The notes under the pieces were generated by a model. That model was not told the origin of the DNA. It was given only the letters and a program-made list of their open reading frames with translations, and made no database searches. This document shows positions 1 through 10,006 of a stretch of 64,000 nucleotides of DNA, piece after piece. This DNA comes from RBG-16-34-14 sp963727535 (GTDB taxonomy: Bacteria; Bacteroidota; Ignavibacteria; Ignavibacteriales; Ignavibacteriaceae). How positions within the stretch are numbered: the stretch's first letter is position 1; each line of letters starts with the position of its first letter. The DNA lies in contig CAVSGR010000001.1 in NCBI GenBank assembly GCA_963727535.1, positions 124,001 through 188,000 of the forward strand, in the 5' to 3' direction. Both the position numbers and the translations under genes were made by a program.

Positions 1-2895
1 TTTTACTCTTTTTATTGTTTCATCGAGCACTTTACTCGCAGCAGTAATAGATTTGTTTAGTCTTTCAGTCTCTTTCCAGAATGCAGCAGTAACCTGCGGA
101 TCGGAACCGGTAAGCGCTCCTTTGTACATCCTTTCTACTTCAAATTTCTTCGGTCCGGATAGATCAGTTACAATTCCATCTAACTCAACAGAAAGTGCAA
201 CTGAATATTCACCGGGTGCAACCATTGCACCAATAAATCCTCCTTTCAGATCAGATTCTTTTGTTATAGCATCAGTGGCAGGAAATCTTAAATCCCATGT
301 TATACGGTTAAATCCTTTGCTGTTCTTGCCTTCAATTCGTCTTACAACATTTCCTACCGCATCTTTTACTGTTAGCCATATTTTCGGTTCTTCTTCTCTT
401 CTTTCTGTTTCAAGACTATCCCAGCCGGGGAAAGGTACCTTTTCTTTTTTCTCGATTAATTTCTTTTCTTTTTCCTGCCGGATAGATTTAAGAGTTTTAA
501 ATTCATCTTTAAGATAATAAGTGAACACAGCACCGAACGGGGGATTGGGCGCAGTGAAAGTTTCAGAACCCTGGATATCAACAAGATCATTTTGAATATA
601 CCACCATGCTTTTTTAGGCTGGAACAATATAGTTTGTTTGTTTAGCTGATCTGCAGAAATATTGCGCAAAGGAGAATAGTCATCGAGAATATAAATTCCC
701 CGTCCGAATGAAGCGCACACAAGATCATTTTCTCTTCTTTGTATTGCAAGATCACGGAATGCAATTGTCGGCACTCCGCCTGTAAGCTTTATCCATTTAC
801 TGCCGCCATCAATAGTAAAATAAATTCCAAACTCTGTTGCGGCAAATAAAAGTTTTGGATTAACATAGTCCTGGACCAAACGCCAGACCAAAGTACTATC
901 AGGAATATTTCCTTTAATAGATTTCCAGCTTTTGCCTCGGTCGGTACTTTTTAACAGGTAAGGATTAAGGTCACCAAACTTATGATTATCAAGAGCAGCA
1001 TAAACAGTATTTGTATCAAACAGATCGGCTTTTATATCATTTACAAATGCTGTCTTTGGTATCCCTGCTAAAGAACCGACTTCAATTCTTCTCCAGTTTG
1101 TACCGCCGTCTTCAGTTACATTTATTAAACCATCATCTGTTCCTGCATAAATTAATCCTTCCTGCAAAGGAGATTCTGCAAGAGAAGTTATCGTGTTATA
1201 ATTCGACATTGCTTCGACATCCCAGGGAGAATCCCAGCTCCAATTATTATCCATAATTGGTAAAGAGAAACGTTCCTGGTGGCGAGTAAGATCTTTTGAA
1301 ATTGGTTTCCAGCTATCGCCGCGGTTATCGGAACGCCAGACACGCTGCGATGCATAATATAAACGGGTAGGGGAGAAAGGGCTTACAAGAATCGGAGCAT
1401 CCCAGTTGTAACGCTCATAAGGTTCTCCTGCTTCCTCTTGCGGACGAATTAATACAAATTCTCCGTTAGTTCTATCAACACGGTATAAATAACCTTCCTG
1501 GGATTGTGCATAAACAATATCCGGATTACCCGGCTCTGTTGCCGGTTGGTATCCGTCGCCACCGGTTATTACAAACCAATCGGAGTTTTTAATTCCATAA
1601 GTATATTGGGTTCGGGATGGACCTCCTTGTGTATTGTTATCCTGTGTACCTCCGTAAATCATATAAAAAGGTTCGCTATCATCAACGGCTATTTTATAAA
1701 ATTGTGTTACAGGAAGATTTTCTATAAATCTCCAATTTTCAGCGAGGTCAAAAGTTTCATAGAGACCTCCGTCGCATCCAACTAATAAATAATTCGGATT
1801 ATCTTTTCGGAAAGCAATTGCGTGGTTATCCGAATGTTTAAATTTTTCTTCCATTTGTTTAAAAGTTTTACCGCCATCTTCCGAAATTTGTATGCGAATA
1901 TCGCAGAGATAAATTCGGTCAAATTTAAATGGACTTGCATATAACTCCTGGTAATAGTGAGGACCGGTAGCACTTGAAACTGTGTTAGAACGTTTTTCCC
2001 ACGAGGCTCCACGATCTTCTGAGCGATAGATTCCACCAGTTCTGCGTTCAAGTTCTATTGCTGCATAAATTACATCAGGGTTTTGCGGAGAAATTGCCAA
2101 ACCGATTTTACCCATACTAGATTTTGGTAATCCTTTAGTTAGCTTTTCCCATTTGTTACCGCCATCTGTAGAACTATAAATTCCTGAGCCGGGTCCGCCT
2201 GATAGGTAAATTGCAATATTTCTGTTACGCTGCCATGTTGCGGCATAAAGTATATCAGGATTTCTTGGATCAATAACTATATCTGTTGCACCGATCCATT
2301 CATCATCACCTAAAACTTTTTTCCAGGTAGTTCCTCCATCTGTCGTTTTATAAACTCCACGGTCTCCGCCTTTATTCCACAGTGGTCCCTGTGCCGCAAC
2401 CCAAACAATGTTAGAGCTATCGGGATGAACAATTATTTTAGAAATATGTTGAGATTCTTTTAGTCCCATATTTTTCCAGCTTTCACCTCCATCAGAGCTG
2501 CGGTAAATTCCATCTCCGTAGCCAACGTGTCTTCCTCCGACATTTTCACCTGTTCCAACCCAAACAATTAAAGGATTCTGGGGATCAAGAGTAACACAGC
2601 CAATTGAATAAGATTTCTCATGATCGAAGATAGGTTTCCATGTTGTGCCGGCATTTGTCGTTTTCCACACACCTCCGGAACCAACTGCTACATACCATTC
2701 ATTAGCATCTTTAGGATTAATTGCAATATCTGCAATTCGCCCGGACATCATTGCCGGACCAATATTGCGGAGCTTTAATCCTGCAAATGTTTGATCTGAA
2801 AAGAGTGAATCTTTCTCTTTTCCTTGTGCAATAATTGTTAATGAGAAAAGAGCGAGAAGAAAACAAAAAGCCAGAGCCTTTGTAAGAAGTTTCAT
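1..2895 (-). CDS. secreted sortilin/BNR-repeat beta-propeller protein (3' end outside window)
   Basis: 965 codons are visible and the frame is still open at base 1, so the C-terminus is missing. The protein begins with a hydrophobic signal peptide (MKLLTKALAFCFLLALFSL...) and then carries many Asp-box/BNR blades of the form S-x-D-G-G-x-x-W (for example YRSSDGGESW, YKTTDGGTTW), the pattern of VPS10/sortilin-like and sialidase-like propellers. After the propeller comes the segment FGRGIYILDDYSPLR and then a beta-rich C-terminal part (PGEYSVAL). It is a clear paralogue of the complete gene at 10007-13270, with the same order of blades and the same C-terminal module. Such proteins are common in Bacteroidota, exported, and mostly of unknown function; automatic names such as glycosyl hydrolase are not supported by a catalytic motif here. 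The ATG at 2895 is chosen because it begins the signal peptide. Confidence 0.88.
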   Translation of the reverse strand, partial: MKLLTKALAFCFLLALFSLTIIAQGKEKDSLFSDQTFAGLKLRNIGPAMMSGRIADIAINPKDANEWYVAVGSGGVWKTTNAGTTWKPIFDHEKSYSIGCVTLDPQNPLIVWVGTGENVGGRHVGYGDGIYRSSDGGESWKNMGLKESQHISKIIVHPDSSNIVWVAAQGPLWNKGGDRGVYKTTDGGTTWKKVLGDDEWIGATDIVIDPRNPDILYAATWQRNRNIAIYLSGGPGSGIYSSTDGGNKWEKLTKGLPKSSMGKIGLAISPQNPDVIYAAIELERRTGGIYRSEDRGASWEKRSNTVSSATGPHYYQELYASPFKFDRIYLCDIRIQISEDGGKTFKQMEEKFKHSDNHAIAFRKDNPNYLLVGCDGGLYETFDLAENWRFIENLPVTQFYKIAVDDSEPFYMIYGGTQDNNTQGGPSRTQYTYGIKNSDWFVITGGDGYQPATEPGNPDIVYAQSQEGYLYRVDRTNGEFVLIRPQEEAGEPYERYNWDAPILVSPFSPTRLYYASQRVWRSDNRGDSWKPISKDLTRHQERFSLPIMDNNWSWDSPWDVEAMSNYNTITSLAESPLQEGLIYAGTDDGLINVTEDGGTNWRRIEVGSLAGIPKTAFVNDIKADLFDTNTVYAALDNHKFGDLNPYLLKSTDRGKSWKSIKGNIPDSTLVWRLVQDYVNPKLLFAATEFGIYFTIDGGSKWIKLTGGVPTIAFRDLAIQRRENDLVCASFGRGIYILDDYSPLRNISADQLNKQTILFQPKKAWWYIQNDLVDIQGSETFTAPNPPFGAVFTYYLKDEFKTLKSIRQEKEKKLIEKKEKVPFPGWDSLETERREEEPKIWLTVKDAVGNVVRRIEGKNSKGFNRITWDLRFPATDAITKESDLKGGFIGAMVAPGEYSVALSVELDGIVTDLSGPKKFEVERMYKGALTGSDPQVTAAFWKETERLNKSITAASKVLDETIKRVK

Positions 2896-3104
2896 TTTAT
2901 GCCCTTCCAAATGACGAAACCCGATGGATTAAATTTTAATTATAGAAGTTATAATTTTTTATTTCTGTTTACAAAAAGAATTTTGGTTGAAAGAGTATAA
3001 ATATGAAGAGAGGTGATAAAACTTAATGAATTTTACTTCTTTTTCTCTACTGACTTTTTACTTACTTGTTCGCTCCAGGAGATTTAAGAGTTTATACACT
3101 TTTC

Positions 3105-4523
3105 TTATTTAAGTAGGATCATCTTTTTTATTGAAGTAAAATTATCAGCTTGCATCCGGTAAAAATAAATTCCGCTTGCAAAGTTACCTACATTCCATTG
3201 TCGAGAGTGACTTCCTGCCTGCATTTCTTCAGAAATAATTGTTGCCATTTCTTTTCCTAAAACATCAAACACTTTGAGTGTCACAAATGCCTTTTTGGGA
3301 AGACTAAAAGAAAATGTTGTCGTCGGATTAAACGGATTAGGATAATTCTGATATAAATCAAACGAATTAATATTAACATTTCCGTCTTCAACTGAGGTGT
3401 AAATTGGATTGAATACTTTTTTCGCAATCCAAATATCAGTTTTAGAATTATTCTGATGTAACCAAATTATCGCAACATAAACAGTATCATCATTGACTAC
3501 GTATGCTACTTTCGGTTTATAGTCATTACCTTCCATTTTTGAAACATTAATGAGACTATCGTATAACCCATAATAAAATGTTTTAATAAATATTTCATTA
3601 TTACTTTGTATAGAATCAGAATCAAAAGCAACAAAAAATGGCGTTTTATTATTAGTTGAACTTGTGGGGACTGGATAAGAAAAAACATTTGGATTTTTAT
3701 AATTACAACTTGTATTTTCAGTTATGCTAAACTGTTCAGTTCCATAGGCTGTATATTTAATCTTAGAAATTTCATTTTCAATTGTCTCAAACGATACGCC
3801 ACCGCCAATTCCAAAATTTGAATTTGTATTATTTCCATCTGAAATAAGATTATAAGTCCATTTAGGATTTAAATAGTCATTAAATTCAGCTAAATATATT
3901 TTATGGTTTTCGTTTTCTATCCTTTCATAAAGAATCTGAGTAGATGTAATAGCATCATCTTTTATAATATTAGGTGATGTGCAGTTTAGACTGTCGACTA
4001 ATAGTGGGTTACTTATAATTGGATAAAATTCTCTTATAAATAATTTATTATCATTTATCCAAGCTATTCTGTGTGTGCTCAAAGATATTGATGGATTAGT
4101 AACTAAAGAATCTTTAATTATAGTTTTATTACTAAGAGAATCATTAAAATAATTACAACCCACAATTTGGAAATAATTGTTTGAATAATTTTGCCAAACA
4201 ATTTTTATTCCTTGAGAATATCTATTTACAGCTACTTTAGGATTTGATTTCATATCATTATTTGAAGATATAACAATATTTGTGTCATTTATCTCTGGAG
4301 AAATTTTTTTTAAGTAAACAGTGTAAGTCGAATCGTTTTTGTTTATCCAAGTAATAAAAGATTCAGCGCCGTGATAAGTATCAATTGCAAGTAAATCAAA
4401 ATCATAATTATCTCCGGGAATATCAATTAAAATGTTTTTTTCAAAGGATTGACTTAACAATGAAACAGTATCGAAAAATGAAAAGATAAAAAGTGTAAAC
4501 AATATTTTTGATAATATTTTCAT
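3105..4523 (-). CDS. T9SS type A sorting domain-containing secreted protein
   Basis: 472 residues. The N-terminus is a signal peptide (MKILSKILFTLFIFSFFDTVS). The middle has no recognised catalytic motif; it is rich in Asn, Ser and Thr with repeated beta-strand-like stretches, suggesting a propeller or other all-beta fold. The last 85 or so residues are a type IX secretion C-terminal domain: YQNYPNPFNP, then a strand-rich segment with VFDVLGKEM and the closing ASGIYFYRMQ...KMILLK. The protein is therefore expected to cross the outer membrane by T9SS and be released or anchored on the surface. It stands alone, 209 bp downstream of the start of the sortilin-like gene. Its biological role cannot be told from sequence. 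Confidence 0.85.
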   Translation of the reverse strand: MKILSKILFTLFIFSFFDTVSLLSQSFEKNILIDIPGDNYDFDLLAIDTYHGAESFITWINKNDSTYTVYLKKISPEINDTNIVISSNNDMKSNPKVAVNRYSQGIKIVWQNYSNNYFQIVGCNYFNDSLSNKTIIKDSLVTNPSISLSTHRIAWINDNKLFIREFYPIISNPLLVDSLNCTSPNIIKDDAITSTQILYERIENENHKIYLAEFNDYLNPKWTYNLISDGNNTNSNFGIGGGVSFETIENEISKIKYTAYGTEQFSITENTSCNYKNPNVFSYPVPTSSTNNKTPFFVAFDSDSIQSNNEIFIKTFYYGLYDSLINVSKMEGNDYKPKVAYVVNDDTVYVAIIWLHQNNSKTDIWIAKKVFNPIYTSVEDGNVNINSFDLYQNYPNPFNPTTTFSFSLPKKAFVTLKVFDVLGKEMATIISEEMQAGSHSRQWNVGNFASGIYFYRMQADNFTSIKKMILLK

Positions 4524-4843
4524 ATTAACCTCCCACTGGTTTTTTTACCACATAACGAAGTGCTTTTTAAGCCGCCGCATAATAATTTGTTTTATCTTTA
4601 ATTCTTTTTGATATATATTGATAAGCTTTGGCATGTATATCCCACATTAGTCCCGCAATATTTAAAAGCAAATTATATTTTTATTGCGCGAGAAGCAAAA
4701 GAAAAAAATGCGGATATTTGCTAAATGGAAAGTAATTTTGAATTAACGGATTAGCGAATTTGTGGATTCATTCATTCTGCGCTATGCACTTTCCGTTTCT
4801 CATAATCTCATCACTCATCATCCTATAACTTATTAACTCATCA
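4524..4843. other. intergenic stretch, no gene recognised
   Basis: This 320-bp A/T-rich gap separates the T9SS protein (starting at 4523, transcribed leftwards) from the symporter gene that ends at 4844. It must contain the promoter of the T9SS gene near 4530-4600. The right half (about 4765-4843) is a low-complexity run of CATC/ATCATC-type words with GCGCTATGCAC; related words occur on the other strand around 43920-43990, so it is probably a degenerate dispersed intergenic repeat. I see no RNA gene or long ORF. Confidence 0.5.
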
Positions 4844-5758
4844 TCATTTCTTCTCATCCTTATATCTCCACCAACCGGCAAGAACAGAACCCGACAAATT
4901 ATGCCAGATGCTGAATATAGCTCCCGGCAGAGCAGCGGCGGCAGAGAAAAATTTTACAGCAAGTGCTACACTCAAACCGGAATTCTGCATACCAACTTCG
5001 ATACAAATTGTTCTGCAAGTCTTTTTATCATACTTTAATAATCTTGGTATGAAATAACCAAAAGTTAAACCGGTAGCGTTATGCAACATTACTGCGGCGA
5101 TAATAATTAAATTCATCTCTTCAATTTTTGATTTATTAAGTGCAACTATGATCGCAATAATTAAAACTATTGCAAGAGTAGATATTAGCGGGAAAACATT
5201 TCTTATCTTTCCAATCTTATCACTAAAAAAGGAATTTATCGCTGTACCGATTAAAACGGGGATGAGTACGATTTGTAAAATGTCTAAAAACATTTCCGCA
5301 GCGGGGACTGGAACTACATGATTCAAAATTATATATGAAAGAAAAGGTGTAAGAACAACTGCAAAAACAGTCGATGTTAAAGTTAAGGTGATTGATAGAG
5401 CAACATTTCCGTTTCCAAGATAAGTTATAACATTTGATGCTGTACCGCCGGGACTGCATCCCACAAGAACAACTCCAGCCATCATTACAGGCGGAAGATT
5501 TAACATAACAGAAATAAGATAAGCTGAGACCGGCATTATTAAATATTGCAGGCTGAAACCAAGAAGTATAACTAATGGTGATTTAAATATTTCTTTAAAA
5601 TTTTCCCATTTTAATGTCATTCCCATACCAAACATTACAACTATAAGAAGAGGAACTATAGCAGATTTGAAGCCAGTAAAGAGTCCGTTATAAAAGTATG
5701 CAATGAGTGAAAATAAAATTGCCCAAAGAGGGAATAGTTTTGTAATCCTGTCTATCAT
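4844..5758 (-). CDS. bile acid:sodium symporter family (BASS) transporter
   Basis: 304 residues, about nine or ten hydrophobic membrane segments across the whole length. The BASS family hallmarks are visible: the conserved crossover region GCSPGGTASNVITYLGNGNV around residues 100-120 and the second one, EVGMQNSGLSVALA, near 255-268, which in solved homologues bind sodium and substrate. Family members move organic anions (bile acids, pantoate, pyruvate, other carboxylates) with sodium; the substrate here is unknown. The gene stands alone between an exported protein and a glycosidase, so context gives no substrate hint. The length is typical for the bacterial YocS-type branch. Confidence 0.88.
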   Translation of the reverse strand: MIDRITKLFPLWAILFSLIAYFYNGLFTGFKSAIVPLLIVVMFGMGMTLKWENFKEIFKSPLVILLGFSLQYLIMPVSAYLISVMLNLPPVMMAGVVLVGCSPGGTASNVITYLGNGNVALSITLTLTSTVFAVVLTPFLSYIILNHVVPVPAAEMFLDILQIVLIPVLIGTAINSFFSDKIGKIRNVFPLISTLAIVLIIAIIVALNKSKIEEMNLIIIAAVMLHNATGLTFGYFIPRLLKYDKKTCRTICIEVGMQNSGLSVALAVKFFSAAAALPGAIFSIWHNLSGSVLAGWWRYKDEKK

Positions 5759-5855
5759 TGTTATTAATTTTTGATATCAGATATTACAAAATATAATTAA
5801 GTTGTAATTATGCAAAAAGGAAATGCATCTTAGTTAGACAGACTGATATAATTCC

Positions 5856-7139
5856 TTAGTCCGAAACAAAAGTCGTAATACTTAGCGGTTCCAGAGTTAC
5901 AGTAAAGCTGTTATTAGATGTTGTTATATTATTTCCCTGAACACAATCCTTATTTTCTGAAGTTGTGTAAGGGGTAAAAGCATTATCAGTACCATCCCCA
6001 ATAATAAATTGCTGATCAATAGATTTAGAATCCTGGTTTATTGCTACAATAATTACTTTAGATCCATTTTTATAAGCAGATGTAGAGACGAGTTCCTGTG
6101 AATCGTTTGTTGATTTTACTCTTACAAAACCCGGGCGAATAAACCTGGCAAACTGTGACATAACATAACCCTTCTTTGTAATGTCTCCTTTGTTGGCATA
6201 AGTCCCATCTGCAACAGGACCATAATATCGTACTATGTACCACCATATATAAGCGTTCATATTTGCATTCATACAATCGTTGATACTTTTGGCTATCCGC
6301 ATAGCGCCAGTCCAACCTGTGTCAATATTAAGATTGGTTGGTGGGTTGCCGCTATTTATCAAATATTCTGTCATCCAGACTTCTTTCCCTTTACTTAGAG
6401 CAAGCGGATAACTTTCAGGTTCTACTCCGTAGACATGTCCTCCTATTATAGAAATGTTTGAAGCGCCTACTGGATCATTTAGAATAGCATCGGAAATTGT
6501 ATGATTAAAATTGGCAGATTCAGGAACGATGATTTTAGTCCCAATAAAGGGCACATTTTCTTTTACAAACCTAAGCATTTGAGAAACATTCCAATCGCAC
6601 GATTCATAGTTAACTGTGACATCGGGTTCATTTTGTATGGAAATTGCATACAAGGGAACTCCATTACTTGCCATATAATCAACAAATGATTTTAAGTGAG
6701 CAGCATAAGATGCGTAAGAAGTATCATTGAGTCTACCGCCTATAGTATCATTATTTGTTTTCATCCGGGCTGGAGGTGACCATGGTGATGCAATAATTGT
6801 TACTCCCATTGAATAAGCTAACTGTGCGGTTGGAATATTAAGACTAAATTCACTTGTATCATTAGGAACACGAAGGCGAAGTATTGAAAACCCAAGTTGA
6901 CCATCTCCGGTACCAAATGCTTTGCTTACTTCATCAGTAGTCATATCAGGTCGCCACGGAAGTATGTTGGCGGCACCGAAACCTCTTATAATTTGTTGAG
7001 TATCATTTAAATAAATATATACTGCATTAGGTTTTGTGTTGTCGGACCCTGTAATTGAATTATTTTTTGAACAACCTGGTAATATTAGAGTAAGAGTTAA
7101 AGAAAGGAGAAATATTATTTCTTTTATTCTTAGTTGCAT
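5856..7139 (-). CDS. GH30 family (subfamily 8-like) xylanase lipoprotein
   Basis: 427 residues from the ATG at 7139, which is preceded at good spacing by GGAGGAG; a start 21 bases upstream is possible but lacks this site. The N-terminus is a lipoprotein signal ending in LILPGC, so the enzyme is probably lipid-anchored after export. The (beta/alpha)8 hallmarks of GH30 are present: RGFGAANILPW at the start of the domain, the acid/base glutamate in SIQNEPD (E171) and the nucleophile glutamate in VWMTEYL (E258), followed by YIWWYIVRYYGP and a C-terminal side beta domain. These motifs are closest to subfamily 8 glucuronoxylan endo-xylanases; where many of those have IRR in the WWYIRR loop that contacts glucuronic acid, this protein has IVR, so strict glucuronate dependence is uncertain. 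No SusC/SusD pair or other glycosidase lies next to it. Confidence 0.87.
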   Translation of the reverse strand: MQLRIKEIIFLLSLTLTLILPGCSKNNSITGSDNTKPNAVYIYLNDTQQIIRGFGAANILPWRPDMTTDEVSKAFGTGDGQLGFSILRLRVPNDTSEFSLNIPTAQLAYSMGVTIIASPWSPPARMKTNNDTIGGRLNDTSYASYAAHLKSFVDYMASNGVPLYAISIQNEPDVTVNYESCDWNVSQMLRFVKENVPFIGTKIIVPESANFNHTISDAILNDPVGASNISIIGGHVYGVEPESYPLALSKGKEVWMTEYLINSGNPPTNLNIDTGWTGAMRIAKSINDCMNANMNAYIWWYIVRYYGPVADGTYANKGDITKKGYVMSQFARFIRPGFVRVKSTNDSQELVSTSAYKNGSKVIIVAINQDSKSIDQQFIIGDGTDNAFTPYTTSENKDCVQGNNITTSNNSFTVTLEPLSITTFVSD

Positions 7140-7335
7140 TGAATATTCTCCTCCAATCACAACAATTTTAAAGAAAAGAAATTAAAAGCTTATACTAGAA
7201 TAATTATTAGTTAGCTTGAAATAAAGCCCTTAACTCTTTTATTGTCGGAAATCTCATAGAAATTTCCTAAAGAGGGATTAATCAGAAGTTAAAAAAGGTG
7301 ATTGAATTATTATATAACAAAATATTTTTTATAGC

Positions 7336-8079
7336 TTAAGCATTATTATCAACATGGATTTCGTTGATTACATTCTTGACACCAATTACATGTTGAATCG
7401 CTTCCTGGATGTGGTTTTTAGCATACAAGCTATTAGCTGAACCGTAAAGGTCGACTTCACCGTTAGTTATATCAAACTTAACATTGTGTTCTAAAGAGAA
7501 ATGATCTTTCAGGATATCGTTTACAATTTCTTTTAAATTCTCATCACTTGTTGCAACTGCCGGAGATATTACAACTATATTACTTTTCATGTCCGTTACG
7601 CCATCCTGCCAGGAAGCAATTGACTGTGCCATTATTTTTTCTCTATAATAACTTACGCTTCCGGACAAACTAACAACGCCATTCGTTACTTTAACTTTTA
7701 TTTTTTCCGGTTCCATGATGACATTATTTCTTTCAAGCTCAAGTTTAATATTATCCTTTATCGCTCCATCAGCTGTTGGTTGAGTGTTGACATATATTTT
7801 ATTGTTTATTTTTTGCACTCCCTTTACCTGGGAGGTCAGTTCTTCTATTTTTAGTTTATCATAGAGAGTACTTACTTGTCCCTCCACAGTAATAACTCCT
7901 TTTTGATCTGCTGAAATCGTAAATGGTTCTAAGTATTCACTCGATATTTTTTTCTCGACATTGTCTTCCAATTGTTTTGTGTTAACCTCTGCAAAATTAT
8001 AACCGGTCATCAAAAGAAAAATAGTCGAGAATAGCATTACCCGGATGTAAAATGTTTTTACTTTTATAATGGATTTCAT
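7336..8079 (-). CDS. periplasmic BON-domain protein (three BON domains, OsmY-like)
   Basis: 247 residues with an N-terminal membrane/signal segment (about residues 12-30) followed by three BON domains at roughly 36-98, 105-168 and 178-245. Each shows the family rhythm of a G-V-V/I-T/S-L/V-x-G strand, then a helix and a V-x-G/D-V-x-x-I strand (GVITVEGQV, GVVSLSGSV, GEVDLYGSA). BON proteins such as OsmY and DolP act in the periplasm at membranes and are often induced by osmotic or envelope stress. The next gene downstream is a permease, but the 150-bp gap argues against tight coupling. Function in detail is unknown. Confidence 0.85.
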   Translation of the reverse strand: MKSIIKVKTFYIRVMLFSTIFLLMTGYNFAEVNTKQLEDNVEKKISSEYLEPFTISADQKGVITVEGQVSTLYDKLKIEELTSQVKGVQKINNKIYVNTQPTADGAIKDNIKLELERNNVIMEPEKIKVKVTNGVVSLSGSVSYYREKIMAQSIASWQDGVTDMKSNIVVISPAVATSDENLKEIVNDILKDHFSLEHNVKFDITNGEVDLYGSANSLYAKNHIQEAIQHVIGVKNVINEIHVDNNA

Positions 8080-8232
8080 TTTTTTAACCTTCCTAATTAT
8101 TGTTTTTTATGAGAGAAATATTACTGTGAGCTTATTAATAGTTGATGAACCTAAGATTAATTTTTATTAAGGAAAGAATAGCTGCTTAATTCTAATTGAA
8201 ATAATTGATTCGTTTATGCAGGCAGGCAAAGA

Positions 8233-9462
8233 TCAAGTTATTAATGCTACCCAGGCTAATAATCCACTTAAAGCAACCAATGTTACCGGAACACCCAAAC
8301 GTGCAAAGTCACTGAAAGAAATTTTTACTCCAAATTGTCGTGCTTGTTGAACCACGATAATATTTGAAACACTACCGACAATTATCAGGCTCCCGCCGAA
8401 ACTATTTGCTAACGCAAGTATATAAGCGGTAACCGGGTTTGAAAGATTAACTACTTTAAGTAAAAGCATGACTGCTGCTGAATTATTAATCAGGTTTGAC
8501 AATGCTGCTGTTACCAATGTAAGATTTTGTGATTCGCTAAGATTGAAACCACTATTGGCAAGCCATCTTACAGCTTCATCTCCATAGCCCGTGGATTGGA
8601 ATGCACCGGTAACAACAAATAATCCCATAAATAATAAAAGTATCGGCCAATCAACGAGTTTAAGAAGATCATCTGTATGAAACTTTGTGCTGGCAAGATG
8701 AATACCTGCTGCTGCTAAAGCTATAATCTCTTTTGGTAGTGAAGTAAAAAATAATCCGATAACGATTACTAGTATAATAATTCCTTTTACAGTATGAGAA
8801 CGGTTAAAGTTGTGATTCTTATAATCAGGTTTATTTTGAATTGGCAATGTGGAATGAAGTTTTTTATGTGACATTATCCAGATGATTCCATAAGAAGTAA
8901 CCATTGCAAAGATAACAGGAATGCCGCTCCAGAGTATATATTTTCCAAAACTTAAATGTGCAACCTGTCCAATCATTAAGTCTTGCGGATTTCCTATCAG
9001 TGTAGCTGCCGCACCAATGTTACTTGCTATTGCGAGTGCAATCAAAAATGGCACTGGATTTAATCCTTTGCGAAGTAGGGCAGTGCCGACAATTGGTGTA
9101 AATACAAAACAAACTATATCATGATTCAAAAAAGCGGAGAGCCCACCAGTTACTAACATCAGTGTCAATAGAAAACGTGCCGGATGTTCGAGACGAGTTG
9201 TGATATTGTTTGCCACTTTATTATAGAATCCGGATAAATTAAGCTGTGCTGAAATCACAAAGAAACCGAATAGCAATAAAACTGTTGGCCAGTTGATATA
9301 AGAAATAGCATAATTAGTAGAAATGCCGCCGAAGATCATCATTGCAATTGCACCAAGCAAAACTATTCCTACACGATTTAGTTTAAGACCCGGCACGCGC
9401 CCCATAGCTATGCCGAGGTAAGTGATGGCAAAGATTACAAGGATAACCAGCTTTAATTGCAT
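8233..9462 (-). CDS. ArsB/NhaD-type (ion transporter superfamily) SLC13-like permease
   Basis: 409 residues, strongly hydrophobic throughout, about 11 membrane segments. The architecture is the twofold repeat of the ion transporter superfamily: N-half with FLNHDIVCFVFTPIV and ASNIGAAATLIGNPQD, C-half with LSNLINNSAAVMLLLKV and NSFGGSLIIVGSVSN. The N-x-x-x-x and GNPQD motifs match ArsB-like and SLC13/NhaD proteins that carry arsenite, citrate-like anions or Na+/H+. No arsR or arsC is near, so arsenic should not be assumed. The start lies 4 bp after the stop of the upstream nitrobindin-like gene, so the two are very probably co-transcribed. Confidence 0.85.
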   Translation of the reverse strand: MQLKLVILVIFAITYLGIAMGRVPGLKLNRVGIVLLGAIAMMIFGGISTNYAISYINWPTVLLLFGFFVISAQLNLSGFYNKVANNITTRLEHPARFLLTLMLVTGGLSAFLNHDIVCFVFTPIVGTALLRKGLNPVPFLIALAIASNIGAAATLIGNPQDLMIGQVAHLSFGKYILWSGIPVIFAMVTSYGIIWIMSHKKLHSTLPIQNKPDYKNHNFNRSHTVKGIIILVIVIGLFFTSLPKEIIALAAAGIHLASTKFHTDDLLKLVDWPILLLFMGLFVVTGAFQSTGYGDEAVRWLANSGFNLSESQNLTLVTAALSNLINNSAAVMLLLKVVNLSNPVTAYILALANSFGGSLIIVGSVSNIIVVQQARQFGVKISFSDFARLGVPVTLVALSGLLAWVALIT

Positions 9463-9466
9463 TGTT

Positions 9467-9949
9467 TTATTTTTTTATTAAACTGGAAGTCAAATGTGTT
9501 TTATAATCAGGATTATTAGCTGTACTCATCTTAAGTTCATATTGCAGTTCATCTTTTGAAAAATCTAAAACTCTTCCCGAACGAATCATTTGAGTGTCAT
9601 TCAATATGGAAACACTGTCCAATAGAAATTTTATTTTTTCTTTGTTTAACATTTTTGCTGCACCGCGGAGAATCTCGACTCTGCCACTTTTCTGTGTGTT
9701 GACAAGTTCAAACAGTTCATTGCCTTTGTAAATAATAAAACCGGATTCCCAGAATATTGGCTCGCCATTTCGTTCATCTAAGGATTTAATCCATGTTCGT
9801 TGTTCATAATGGATTATTTCATCCTTATTATTAAAAGTGAAAATTAGCTTTTCACTATAATCCAAAGAAGTAATGGTTGGATACTCGGCGTGTCCGGTTC
9901 CTTCCCATTCTCCTGCAATAAATACTATATCATTAAAGGATATACTCAC
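9467..9949 (-). CDS. nitrobindin-like heme-binding beta-barrel protein (THAP4/DUF1794-like)
   Basis: 160 residues without signal peptide, so cytoplasmic. The opening GEWEGTGHAEYPTI and the following DYSEKLIF match the G-x-W-x-G-x-G-x-x-x-Y-P-T-I motif of the nitrobindin / THAP4 C-terminal family, a ten-strand lipocalin-like barrel. Characterised members bind ferric heme through a C-terminal histidine; a His does occur near the C-terminus here (KTHLTSS), although its register as the ligand is not certain. It heads a two-gene unit with the permease 4 bp downstream. Confidence 0.78.
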   Translation of the reverse strand: MSISFNDIVFIAGEWEGTGHAEYPTITSLDYSEKLIFTFNNKDEIIHYEQRTWIKSLDERNGEPIFWESGFIIYKGNELFELVNTQKSGRVEILRGAAKMLNKEKIKFLLDSVSILNDTQMIRSGRVLDFSKDELQYELKMSTANNPDYKTHLTSSLIKK

Positions 9950-10006
9950 AGTAAACTCCAGAAGTTATGAAAAATTTTAAAACCGGGATTCCTGATTTTT
10001 TAACTC

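Noticed and set aside
53..2051. Plus- and other-frame ORFs inside the sortilin-like genes (for example 53-517, 1011-1256, 1504-1785)
   Set aside because: They lie opposite a continuous coding frame, with no family character, as do similar frames across 10-13 kb.
8233..9462. Arsenite pump ArsB as a firm name
   Set aside because: No arsenic genes are adjacent, and the family also includes Na+/H+ and carboxylate carriers.
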